Shown: positions 1 through 5,130 of the stretch, in pieces
Numbering within the stretch: position 1 is the first letter of the stretch
Layout of the letters: each line of letters starts with the position of its first letter
Assembly: GCA_036519575.1 (NCBI GenBank)
Contig: DATDKZ010000015.1
Coordinates: 1 to 5,579, forward strand
DNA from: AC-69 sp036519575
GTDB lineage: Bacteria > Actinomycetota > UBA4738 > HRBIN12
Direction: 5' to 3'
DNA: 5,579 bases
The notes under the pieces: model-generated
Told to the model about the DNA's origin: nothing
The model's input: the letters and a program-made list of their open reading frames with translations, nothing else
Database searches by the model: none
Translations under genes and position numbers: made by a program

Positions 1-690
1 CTGGTCGACTGGGACCCCGAGGGCGAGGTGAAGGCGGTCGCGGCGGCGTTGTACGCGGTCAGCGACCTTCCCGACGACCAGCTGCTGGAGATCGCCCGGA
101 GGATGTCGCCGGCCGAGAGGGAGGCCGCGTTGGCCGCCTACGTCGGCGAGCGCAGTAACCGGCGGCACAAGCCCGGACGCGCGTTCGAGCGCACCCAGTA
201 CCGGTTCGACGTGCTGTGCGACTACGGGGCGTTCCGCGACCTCCAGCGCCATCGGCTGCTGACGCTGGAATGGCAACGACTGACCACGCGGCACGGGTAC
301 GAGCTGCCCCCAGAGATCGAGGAGGCCGGGTTCGCAGAGGAATGGCGCTCGGTCATGGAACGCTCACACGAGGTCAACGAGGCGTTGCTCGCCGAGGGCC
401 TCGACGACGCCGCCCAATACGCGGTGGCCATGGCCTACCGCATCCGGTTCGTCATGCAGATGAACGCCCGAGAGGCCATGCACGTGATCGAGCTTCGGTC
501 CACGCCACAGGGACATCCGGTGTATCGGCGGGTCGTGCAGCAGATGCACCGGCTGATCGACGAGAAGGCGGGCCACCACGCCATCGCCATGGCCATGCGG
601 TACGCGGACCACTCGAACGTCGAGCTCGAACGCCTCGAGGCCGAGCGCCGCACAGAGGCCAAGCGCGCATCGAGCGACGGTCGCGGCTGA
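1..690 (+). CDS. ThyX-like (FAD-dependent thymidylate synthase family) protein, 5'-partial
   Basis: The reading frame is open from base 1 and ends at TGA 688-690, giving 229 visible residues. A GTG at 28 could start it, but residues before it (LVDWDPEGEV) look like family sequence, so the gene probably begins upstream. ThyX enzymes make dTMP from dUMP using FAD, NADPH and methylene-tetrahydrofolate. Visible landmarks are RHR at residues 83-85, NAREA at 155-159 and an LR pair at 165-166, matching the ThyX motif order (RHR motif, then the dUMP-binding Arg region). The usual RHRxxSxNExSxRY motif is altered here: T88 for S, E90 for N, W91 for E, R93 for the second S and T95 for R. H172 replaces the Q of AQxEIR. 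From memory this pattern is typical of the C-terminal half of long tandem ThyX-domain proteins, so catalysis by this half is doubtful. The C-terminus (205-229) is charged and probably helical. The family call is firm; the function is not. Confidence 0.8.
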   Translation: MVDWDPEGEVKAVAAALYAVSDLPDDQLLEIARRMSPAEREAALAAYVGERSNRRHKPGRAFERTQYRFDVLCDYGAFRDLQRHRLLTLEWQRLTTRHGYELPPEIEEAGFAEEWRSVMERSHEVNEALLAEGLDDAAQYAVAMAYRIRFVMQMNAREAMHVIELRSTPQGHPVYRRVVQQMHRLIDEKAGHHAIAMAMRYADHSNVELERLEAERRTEAKRASSDGRG

Positions 691-703
691 CCCGTCCATC
701 GAG

Positions 704-709
704 TACCCT
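704..709 (+). promoter_or_regulatory. candidate -10 hexamer (TACCCT) in the spacer before the small ORF
   Basis: TACCCT fits the loose actinobacterial -10 pattern TANNNT and lies 9 bases before the ATG at 719. No Shine-Dalgarno-like sequence precedes that ATG, so a leaderless or near-leaderless transcript starting around 716-719 is possible. I see no convincing -35 hexamer at the right distance, and the spacing is slightly long for exact leaderless initiation. This is a weak guess. The alternative is readthrough from the ThyX-like gene. Confidence 0.25.
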
Positions 710-718
710 GACGGCCCC

Positions 719-913
719 ATGGACCGTCAAGCGACGTTCCTGCTGGCCCTGGGCCTGCTGATCGCCGCCGCGGCGTTCGTCTCCGCGAGCGGTTGGATCC
801 TGTTGGTCTGGGACCGGCGGGCGGAACGACCCCACGGGACGGTCGCTGGAACTCCCGACGCGATCACCTCGCCCGCAACCCACGCGCACCACGAGGTCCA
901 CGAGGAGCGGTAG
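719..913 (+). CDS. small single-span membrane protein with His-rich tail, upstream of hisD
   Basis: This is a 64-residue ORF from ATG 719 to TAG 911-913, and I do not recognise its family. Residues 7-31 are a strongly hydrophobic stretch (FLLALGLLIAAAAFV, then SASGWILLVW), flanked by D2/R3 before and DRRAER after. By the positive-inside rule the tail would face the cytoplasm. An uncleaved signal anchor is more likely than a secreted protein, since the n-region has only one Arg. The tail is polar and ends THAHHEVHEER, with His at 55, 57, 58 and 61 (all CAC) plus H39. The stop codon directly abuts the hisD GTG, and the hisD ribosome binding site lies within its last codons, so the two are very probably translationally coupled. 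No ribosome binding site precedes its own ATG, and no alternative in-frame start is evident. It could be a genuine membrane protein, a leader ORF for the his operon, or both. A fortuitous ORF is less likely given the exact abutment. Confidence 0.6.
   Translation: MDRQATFLLALGLLIAAAAFVSASGWILLVWDRRAERPHGTVAGTPDAITSPATHAHHEVHEER
866..897 (+). promoter_or_regulatory. candidate upstream hairpin enclosing His codons (segments 1:2)
   Basis: ACCTCG at 866-871 is the perfect reverse complement of CGAGGT at 892-897. The 20-base loop contains three of the clustered His codons (881, 887, 890). Segment 892-897 overlaps the left arm of the larger hairpin at 893-934, so the two cannot form together. A six-bp stem in GC-rich DNA is weak evidence alone, and its interest comes from position only. 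Confidence 0.25.
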
Positions 914-934
914 GTGCTCGAGCTCCTCGACCTC
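893..934 (+). promoter_or_regulatory. candidate hairpin sequestering the hisD ribosome binding site and start
   Basis: CGAGGAGC at 901-908 pairs perfectly with GCTCCTCG at 922-929. After a three-base left-side bulge (898-900), GAGGT at 893-897 pairs with ACCTC at 930-934, for 13 bp in total. The 13-base loop (909-921) carries the upstream stop codon and the hisD GTG start, while the hisD Shine-Dalgarno GAGGAG is buried in the stem. If it forms in mRNA, hisD initiation would depend on ribosomes translating through the small ORF. The right arm encodes LELLDL using CTC and GAG codons, so part of the complementarity may reflect codon choice. Confidence 0.4.
902..907 (+). promoter_or_regulatory. 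ribosome binding site of hisD
   Basis: GAGGAG lies six bases before the GTG at 914, and this supports GTG 914 as the start. It sits within the last codons of the small upstream ORF. Confidence 0.7.
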
Positions 935-2200
935 CGGGACCGGAGGGAGCGGCTCGAGCCCAGAAGCCTCGAGATCGATCCCACCGTAGCCGACGCAGTA
1001 CGTGGCATCATCGAACGCGTCCGCGCCGAGGGCGACGAGGCCCTGTTCGACCTGACGCTGAAGTTCGACGGCGCGGACCTCCGAGAGGCCGGCCTCACCG
1101 TCTCGCCCCAGGAGTTTCAGCGAGCCGAGGAAACCGTCCCGTCGGAGCTCAAGGCAGCGCTCGACGCCTTGGTCGATCGTCTCACCGACCTCCACCGCCG
1201 ACAGCTCCCGATGGAGTGGTGGGACGAACGCGACGGCGTTCGGTTCGGCGAGATCGTGCGTCCCCTCGCACGGGCCGGTTGCTACGTGCCGGGTGGACGG
1301 GCCGAGTATCCCTCCTCGGTGGCCATGACCGTCGTCCCGGCGGTCGTCGCGGGCGTCGAGGGGGTGGTGGTATGCACGCCGCCCTCCCCGGACGGCTCGA
1401 TCCACCCCGCGGTGCTGTACGCGGCGGCCCGGGCCGGGGCGACCGCGGTGACGAAGGTCGGCGGGGCCCAGGCCGTGGCGGCCCTGGCGTTCGGCACCTC
1501 GTCGATCCAGGCCGTCGACCGGATCGTCGGGCCGGGCAACGTGTACGTGACCGAGGCCAAACGGCAGGTCGCCGGATTCGTCGGCATCGACGGGCTCGCC
1601 GGTCCCACGGAGCTCGCCGTCGTGGCCGATGCGTCGGCCGACCCCACCTGGATCGCCACCGACCTGGTGGCCCAGGCCGAGCACGATCCCGAGGCACTCG
1701 CCGTCCTGGTCACCTTCGATGGGAACGTCGCTGATCGGGTGGGGCAGGCCCTCGAGGCCGAGGTGGCCAGGGCCGGCCGGGGCGACGTGGTGAAGGCCGC
1801 GCTCGCGCACGCGCACACGGTGTTGGTCGCCGATGACGACCAGGCCGTCGAGGTCCTCGATCGCCTGGCCCCCGAGCACCTCCACGTCGTGGTGGGCGAT
1901 GCCCCCGCGTTCGCTCGGCGCATCAGGAACGCCGGCGCCATCTTCGTCGGGGGGTTCACCCCGGTTCCGTTCGGCGACTACGGCGTTGCTTCGAACCACG
2001 TCCTTCCGACGGCGGGCACCGCGCGGTTCTCCTCGGGCCTCCGGGCCGCCGACTTCGTGAAGGTCTCATCGGTGGTGGAGGTCTCCGACGGGGCCGCCGC
2101 CCGCTTGGCGCCGGATGTGGCCAGGATCGCGCTCGCCGAAGGGCTTCCGGGCCACGCGCGGGCCGTGCAGATCCGGGCCGAGGGGCGAAGGCCGACGTGA
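914..2200 (+). CDS. hisD: histidinol dehydrogenase HisD
   Basis: HisD oxidises L-histidinol to L-histidinal and then to L-histidine with two NAD+, the last two steps of histidine synthesis. It is a cytosolic, zinc-dependent homodimer. The product is 428 residues, the usual family length. Family landmarks are GCYVPGG (122-128), GGAQAVAALAFGT (183-195), VGPGNVYV (205-212), LAGPTELAVVAD (228-239), QAEHDPEA (254-261), APEHLHVV (319-326), GDYGVASNHVLPT (354-366) and RFSSGLRAADF (371-381). By alignment to the E. coli enzyme with a constant offset of five, the zinc ligands are Q254, H257, D355 and H414, and the catalytic pair is E321/H322. All are present, so the enzyme should be active. The GTG start directly follows the stop of the upstream small ORF and has a GAGGAG ribosome binding site. 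The 3' end overlaps hisC by 4 bp (GTGA). The loop after GDY reads GVASNH rather than the common CAGPNH or CAGSNH, a mild deviation. Confidence 0.97.
   Translation: MLELLDLRDRRERLEPRSLEIDPTVADAVRGIIERVRAEGDEALFDLTLKFDGADLREAGLTVSPQEFQRAEETVPSELKAALDALVDRLTDLHRRQLPMEWWDERDGVRFGEIVRPLARAGCYVPGGRAEYPSSVAMTVVPAVVAGVEGVVVCTPPSPDGSIHPAVLYAAARAGATAVTKVGGAQAVAALAFGTSSIQAVDRIVGPGNVYVTEAKRQVAGFVGIDGLAGPTELAVVADASADPTWIATDLVAQAEHDPEALAVLVTFDGNVADRVGQALEAEVARAGRGDVVKAALAHAHTVLVADDDQAVEVLDRLAPEHLHVVVGDAPAFARRIRNAGAIFVGGFTPVPFGDYGVASNHVLPTAGTARFSSGLRAADFVKVSSVVEVSDGAAARLAPDVARIALAEGLPGHARAVQIRAEGRRPT
931..946 (+). promoter_or_regulatory. candidate short hairpin early in hisD (segments 3:4)
   Basis: CCTCCG at 931-936 and CGGAGG at 941-946 form a perfect six-bp GC-rich stem with a GGAC tetraloop. 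It competes for 931-934 with the base of the hairpin that would mask the hisD start. No T-run follows, so it is not an intrinsic terminator. It lies in hisD codons 6-11, where chance is a strong alternative. Confidence 0.25.
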
Positions 2201-3246
2201 CGCCGGCGGTTCCCCGCAGCGGTCTTCGAGACCTCGAGCCGTACCAGGCGCCCCAGCTGGAGGTGGCGGCCCGGCTCAATACCAACGAGTGCCCGTATCC
2301 CCTCCCGGAAAGCTTCCGAGACGAGCTGGCCGACGCCGTGCGTCGGCTCGAGCTGCACCGGTATCCGGATCGGGAGGCGCAGGAGCTCCGCGAGGCGCTG
2401 GCCAAGCACGCCGGCCACCACATCGAGGGAACATGGGCGGCGAACGGATCGAACGAGGTGATCGAGCAGCTCCTACTGGCCTACGGCGGGCCCGGCCGGC
2501 GGGTCGTGGTGTTCCAGCCGACGTATCTCCTCCACGAGCGGCTGGCTTGGGTGACCCACGGCGACCTCGTCGCACTGTCCGTCGTCGAGCCGTGGGTCAT
2601 CTCGACGCGCGACGTCGGCCGAGCCCTCGCCGCGCAGCCTTCGGTTGTCTTCGTCTGCTCGCCGAACAACCCCACGGGGAACGCACAGTCGGTCGAGGTC
2701 GTGGAGGAGCTCGCGGCCGGCGGGGACTGGCTCGTCGTGGTGGACGAGGCCTACATCGAGTTCGGCGGGCGCTCGGCCGCGGGGCTCGTGGCCGGGTACC
2801 CGAACGTAGCCGTGGTACGCACCTTCTCCAAAGCCTTCGCCTTGGCCGGAGCCCGGATCGGCTACTGCCTGGCGTCCCCCGAGGTGGTCGACGACCTTCG
2901 GAGGGTGCGGCTCCCCTACCACCTGTCGGCGTTGACCCAGGTGGCGGGGCTGATCGCCCTGCGCCACAAGCAGGACGCCCTCGCCATCCTCGACGCGGTC
3001 CGGCAGGAGCGCGACCGGATCCTGGCCGAGCTCCCCCCGCTCGAGGTCCGGACCTTCCCGTCCGATGCCAACTTCGTGCTGTTTCGGCCGCCGAGACCGG
3101 CCCAGGAGGTGTGGCGGGGGTTGCTCGACCGGGAGGTCCTCGTCCGCGACGTGACGTCCGTGGTTCCCGGCTGTCTGCGGGTCACCGCCGGCACGCCCGA
3201 GGAGGTCGGGCGGTTCCTGTCGGCCCTGAAGGAGGTCCTTGGATGA
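2197..3246 (+). CDS. hisC: histidinol-phosphate aminotransferase HisC
   Basis: HisC is a PLP-dependent, fold type I aminotransferase. It converts imidazole acetol phosphate plus glutamate to L-histidinol phosphate and 2-oxoglutarate. The product is 349 residues, normal for the family. Landmarks in order are LNTNECPYPLP (27-37, substrate and N-terminal loop), RYPD (55-58), NGSNEVI (83-89, PLP phosphate region), FQPTY (106-110), SPNNPTG (155-161), DEAYIEF (183-189), TFSKAFALAGARIGY (209-223) with K212 as the PLP-binding lysine and R220, and CLRVTAGTPEE (326-336) with R328 as the expected carboxylate-binding arginine. All core residues are present. C32 stands where many HisC proteins have Asn (NENP), a small oddity. 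The GTG start overlaps the hisD stop (GTGA). A weak AAGG at 2188-2191 is the only nearby ribosome binding site, so translation probably relies on coupling to hisD. It ends overlapping hisB (ATGA). Confidence 0.96.
   Translation: MTPAVPRSGLRDLEPYQAPQLEVAARLNTNECPYPLPESFRDELADAVRRLELHRYPDREAQELREALAKHAGHHIEGTWAANGSNEVIEQLLLAYGGPGRRVVVFQPTYLLHERLAWVTHGDLVALSVVEPWVISTRDVGRALAAQPSVVFVCSPNNPTGNAQSVEVVEELAAGGDWLVVVDEAYIEFGGRSAAGLVAGYPNVAVVRTFSKAFALAGARIGYCLASPEVVDDLRRVRLPYHLSALTQVAGLIALRHKQDALAILDAVRQERDRILAELPPLEVRTFPSDANFVLFRPPRPAQEVWRGLLDREVLVRDVTSVVPGCLRVTAGTPEEVGRFLSALKEVLG
3229..3235 (+). promoter_or_regulatory. ribosome binding site of hisB
   Basis: AAGGAGG lies seven bases before the ATG at 3243, a near-perfect Shine-Dalgarno. 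It decides the hisB start, since the frame is open for over 1 kb upstream. Confidence 0.8.
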
Positions 3247-3830
3247 GGCCGCGCGAGGCCATCGTCGAGCGGAGCACCAGGGAGACCACCGTTCGCGTGG
3301 AGCTTCGCCTCGACGGGTCCGGCGCGGCCGCCGCCGACACCGGCCTCCCGTTCTTCGACCACATGCTGGAGCAGCTCGGGACCCACGCGGGATTCGACCT
3401 TTCGGTCACGGCCAAGGGCGACCTCGAGGTGGACGGCCACCACACGGTGGAGGACGTGGGGCTGGCACTGGGCCAGGCGCTCGCCGAGGCTCTGGGCGAC
3501 AAGGGTGGCATCCGCCGGTTCGCCTCGATCACCGTGCCGCTGGACGAGGCCGGCGTCGAGGTTGCGCTCGACCTCTCCGGCCGGCCGTTCGTCCTGCACG
3601 ACGTCGACGTCCCCGCGGAGACCATCGGGACCTACGACTCGGGGCTCACGGAGGACTTCATCCGGGCCTTCGCCGCCGCGGCGCAGATGACGCTGCACGT
3701 TCGGCTGGTGCGAGGGCGATCCCCCCACCACGTTGTCGAGGCCGAGTTCAAGGCCCTGGCTCGGGCGCTCGGGGACGCGTGCTCCTCGACCGGGCTCGGC
3801 GGAACGCCCTCCACGAAGGGGACCCTGTGA
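3243..3830 (+). CDS. hisB: imidazoleglycerol-phosphate dehydratase HisB
   Basis: HisB dehydrates imidazole glycerol phosphate to imidazole acetol phosphate. It is a manganese enzyme that assembles as a 24-mer in studied homologues. The product is 195 residues, the length of the monofunctional dehydratase, with no N-terminal HAD phosphatase as in enteric HisB. Landmarks are FFDHMLEQLGTHAGFDL (37-53), VDGHHTVEDVGLALGQAL (63-80) with metal-binding H66/H67 and E70/D71, DLSGRPF (110-116), and GRSPHHVVEAEFKALARAL (158-176) with H162, H163, E166 and K170. It ends in the family-typical PSTKGTL. All metal and catalytic motifs are intact. The start is fixed by the ATGA overlap with hisC and a strong AAGGAGG. 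An open frame continues upstream of the ATG but translates to compositionally biased sequence antiphase to hisC. The 3' end overlaps hisH (GTGA). Confidence 0.97.
   Translation: MRPREAIVERSTRETTVRVELRLDGSGAAAADTGLPFFDHMLEQLGTHAGFDLSVTAKGDLEVDGHHTVEDVGLALGQALAEALGDKGGIRRFASITVPLDEAGVEVALDLSGRPFVLHDVDVPAETIGTYDSGLTEDFIRAFAAAAQMTLHVRLVRGRSPHHVVEAEFKALARALGDACSSTGLGGTPSTKGTL
3816..3821 (+). promoter_or_regulatory. ribosome binding site of hisH
   Basis: AAGGGG (3816-3821) lies five bases before the GTG at 3827. It supports that start over any upstream codon in the same open frame. Confidence 0.55.
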
Positions 3831-4432
3831 CCATCGCGATCCTGGACTACGGGATGGGGAACCTGCGTTCGGTGGCTCGGGCCATCGAACGGGTGGGAGG
3901 CGTGCCGGAGATCGTCGACCAGGCCGGCGCCGCGCTCGCCGCCGACGCCCTCGTCGTCCCCGGCGTCGGCCACTTCGGGGCGTGCATGCGCAACCTGATG
4001 GACCGCGGGCTCGACGGCGCCATCCGGGACTTCGCGGCCACCGGACGGCAGCTGTTCGGCGTGTGCGTGGGGATGCAGATCCTGTTCAAACGAAGCGAGG
4101 AGGACGCCCAGGAGGGCCTGGGGATCGTCCCCGGACAGGCCAGGAAGTTGCCGCCGATCGTGAAGGTTCCGCACATGGGATGGAACACGGTGGACTGGGT
4201 CTCGGAGCACCCGTACGTGCGAAACCTCCCCAGCCGCACCAGCTTCTACTTCGTCCACTCCTATGCGGCCGACGTCGTTGCCGGCGTGACCGTGGGGACG
4301 GCGCAGCACGGCCGGCCGTTCTCCGCGGCGATCGCGCGCGAGAACGTGTTCGCCACTCAGTTCCACCCGGAGAAGTCGAGCGACGCGGGCCTCGCGATCT
4401 ATGAGGCCTTCGTGAAGGAGGCGGCGACGTGA
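3827..4432 (+). CDS. hisH: imidazole glycerol phosphate synthase, glutaminase subunit HisH
   Basis: HisH is the class I glutamine amidotransferase subunit of imidazole glycerol phosphate synthase. It hydrolyses glutamine and passes ammonia through the HisF barrel. The product is 201 residues, typical of the family. It begins TIAILDYGMGNLRSV, the classic HisH N-terminus. PGVGHFGACM (45-54) provides the oxyanion-hole loop. GVCVGMQILF (78-87) carries the nucleophile C80. VPHMGWN (114-120) and YFVHSYAAD (141-149) are HisH-typical, and FATQFHPEKS (175-184) carries the triad residues H180 and E182. The full Cys-His-Glu triad is therefore present. GTG at 3827 overlaps the hisB stop and gives the canonical N-terminus directly. 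The partner HisF is encoded one gene downstream, past hisA. The 3' end overlaps hisA (GTGA). Confidence 0.96.
   Translation: MTIAILDYGMGNLRSVARAIERVGGVPEIVDQAGAALAADALVVPGVGHFGACMRNLMDRGLDGAIRDFAATGRQLFGVCVGMQILFKRSEEDAQEGLGIVPGQARKLPPIVKVPHMGWNTVDWVSEHPYVRNLPSRTSFYFVHSYAADVVAGVTVGTAQHGRPFSAAIARENVFATQFHPEKSSDAGLAIYEAFVKEAAT
4415..4421 (+). promoter_or_regulatory. ribosome binding site of hisA
   Basis: AAGGAGG, seven bases before the GTG at 4429, fixes the hisA start. Confidence 0.75.
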
Positions 4433-5130
4433 TCGTCATCCCGGCGATCGACCTCCGCGGGGGCCGATGCGTGCGGCTGTTCCGGGGCGACCCGACGGCC
4501 GAGACGGTGTACGACCACGACCCCGTGGAGGTGGCCAAGCGATTCGAGGCCGACGGTGCTCGCCGGTTGCACGTCGTCGACCTTGACGCGGCGCTGGGGA
4601 CGGGGTCGAACGCCGAGGTGATCCTGGCCATCTGCCGGAACGTCGCCGTGCCCGTGCAGCTCGGCGGGGGGTTGCGAACGATCGACGCGGTGGAGCGAGC
4701 CCTGGAAGCGGGGGCGGCCCGGGCCATCCTGGGAACGTCCGCTGCCCTCAATCCCGGGTTCCTCGCCGAGGCCGTCGAACAGTTCCACGACCAGGTCGTG
4801 GTGGCCATCGACGTACAGGAGGGGCACGTGATGGTCGAGGCGTGGCGGAAGCAGGGACCTCGATTGGAGGAGGCCGTCTCCTCGCTCCAGGACGCCGGCG
4901 CGCCGCGGTTCCTGGTCACGTCCATCCAGAAGGACGGGACGATGGACGGGCCCGATCTGGCGCTGTACGAGCGAGTGTTGGACCTGACCGAGCTGCCGGT
5001 GATCGCGAGCGGCGGCGTGCGCAAGGCCGATGACGTGTGGGCGCTTCGGGATCTCGGCGTCGAGGCGGCCGTGGTGGGCAAGGCCCTCTACTCCGAGACG
5101 TTGCAGCTTGGCGAGGTGGTCCGGGGATGA
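4429..5130 (+). CDS. hisA: ProFAR isomerase HisA
   Basis: HisA is a (beta/alpha)8-barrel isomerase that converts ProFAR to PRFAR by an Amadori rearrangement. The product is 233 residues, slightly short of the usual 240-250. It starts IVIPAIDLRGGRCVRL with the catalytic base D8. LGGGLRTIDAVERAL (78-92) is a phosphate-binding segment. VAIDVQEGHV (125-134) has the second catalytic aspartate D128. VTSIQKDGTMDGPDL (163-177) contains T164 and D169. ASGGVRKADDV (193-203) is the C-terminal phosphate site, followed by VVGKALY (215-221). In actinomycetes this position is often held by PriA, which also does the TrpF reaction. As I recall PriA, it has SGGIRDD and RGRGW where this protein has GGGLRTI and VEAW. 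The Arg at the PriA substrate-switching site aligns with E137, so I favour monofunctional HisA. It overlaps hisH and hisF by 4 bp each. Confidence 0.93.
   Translation: MIVIPAIDLRGGRCVRLFRGDPTAETVYDHDPVEVAKRFEADGARRLHVVDLDAALGTGSNAEVILAICRNVAVPVQLGGGLRTIDAVERALEAGAARAILGTSAALNPGFLAEAVEQFHDQVVVAIDVQEGHVMVEAWRKQGPRLEEAVSSLQDAGAPRFLVTSIQKDGTMDGPDLALYERVLDLTELPVIASGGVRKADDVWALRDLGVEAAVVGKALYSETLQLGEVVRG
5113..5119 (+). promoter_or_regulatory. ribosome binding site of hisF
   Basis: GAGGTGG, seven bases before the ATG at 5127, is a moderate Shine-Dalgarno consistent with the start at the ATGA overlap. Confidence 0.5.

Noticed and set aside
28..690. GTG at 28 as the true start of the ThyX-like gene
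   Set aside because: The frame is open to base 1, and the preceding residues look like part of the conserved fold, so the gene is better treated as truncated by the window edge.
676..728. Inverted repeat GACGGTC (676-682) / GACCGTC (722-728)
   Set aside because: It is only 7 bp with a 39-base loop, no extension on either side and no T-run. It is likely chance, and not a terminator or a clear operator.
931..946. GC-rich hairpin as an intrinsic terminator early in hisD
   Set aside because: The stem is short and no T-run follows. It is retained only as a possible competing RNA structure.
917..973. Three CTCGAG hexamers at 917, 953 and 968
   Set aside because: They arise from Leu/Glu and similar codons in the start of hisD. 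The spacing is irregular, and nothing indicates a binding-site array.
793..1734. 313-codon + strand open frame overlapping hisD
   Set aside because: It is Arg/Gly/Pro-rich with no motifs and lies wholly out of phase with a well-conserved hisD.
452..1999. 515-codon open frame on the minus strand, antisense to hisD, the small ORF and the end of the ThyX-like gene
   Set aside because: Long antisense frames are expected in DNA this GC-rich. The translation shows no recognisable domain, and the + strand genes have complete family motifs over the same bases.
2115..3242. Upstream extension of the hisB frame, suggesting a 571-residue fusion
   Set aside because: The extension is Arg/Pro/Gly-rich and antiphase to hisC. 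The ATG at 3243 has a strong ribosome binding site and gives the normal HisB length.
3239..3826. Upstream extension of the hisH frame through hisB
   Set aside because: The translation is compositionally biased and without motifs. GTG 3827 yields the canonical HisH N-terminus and length.
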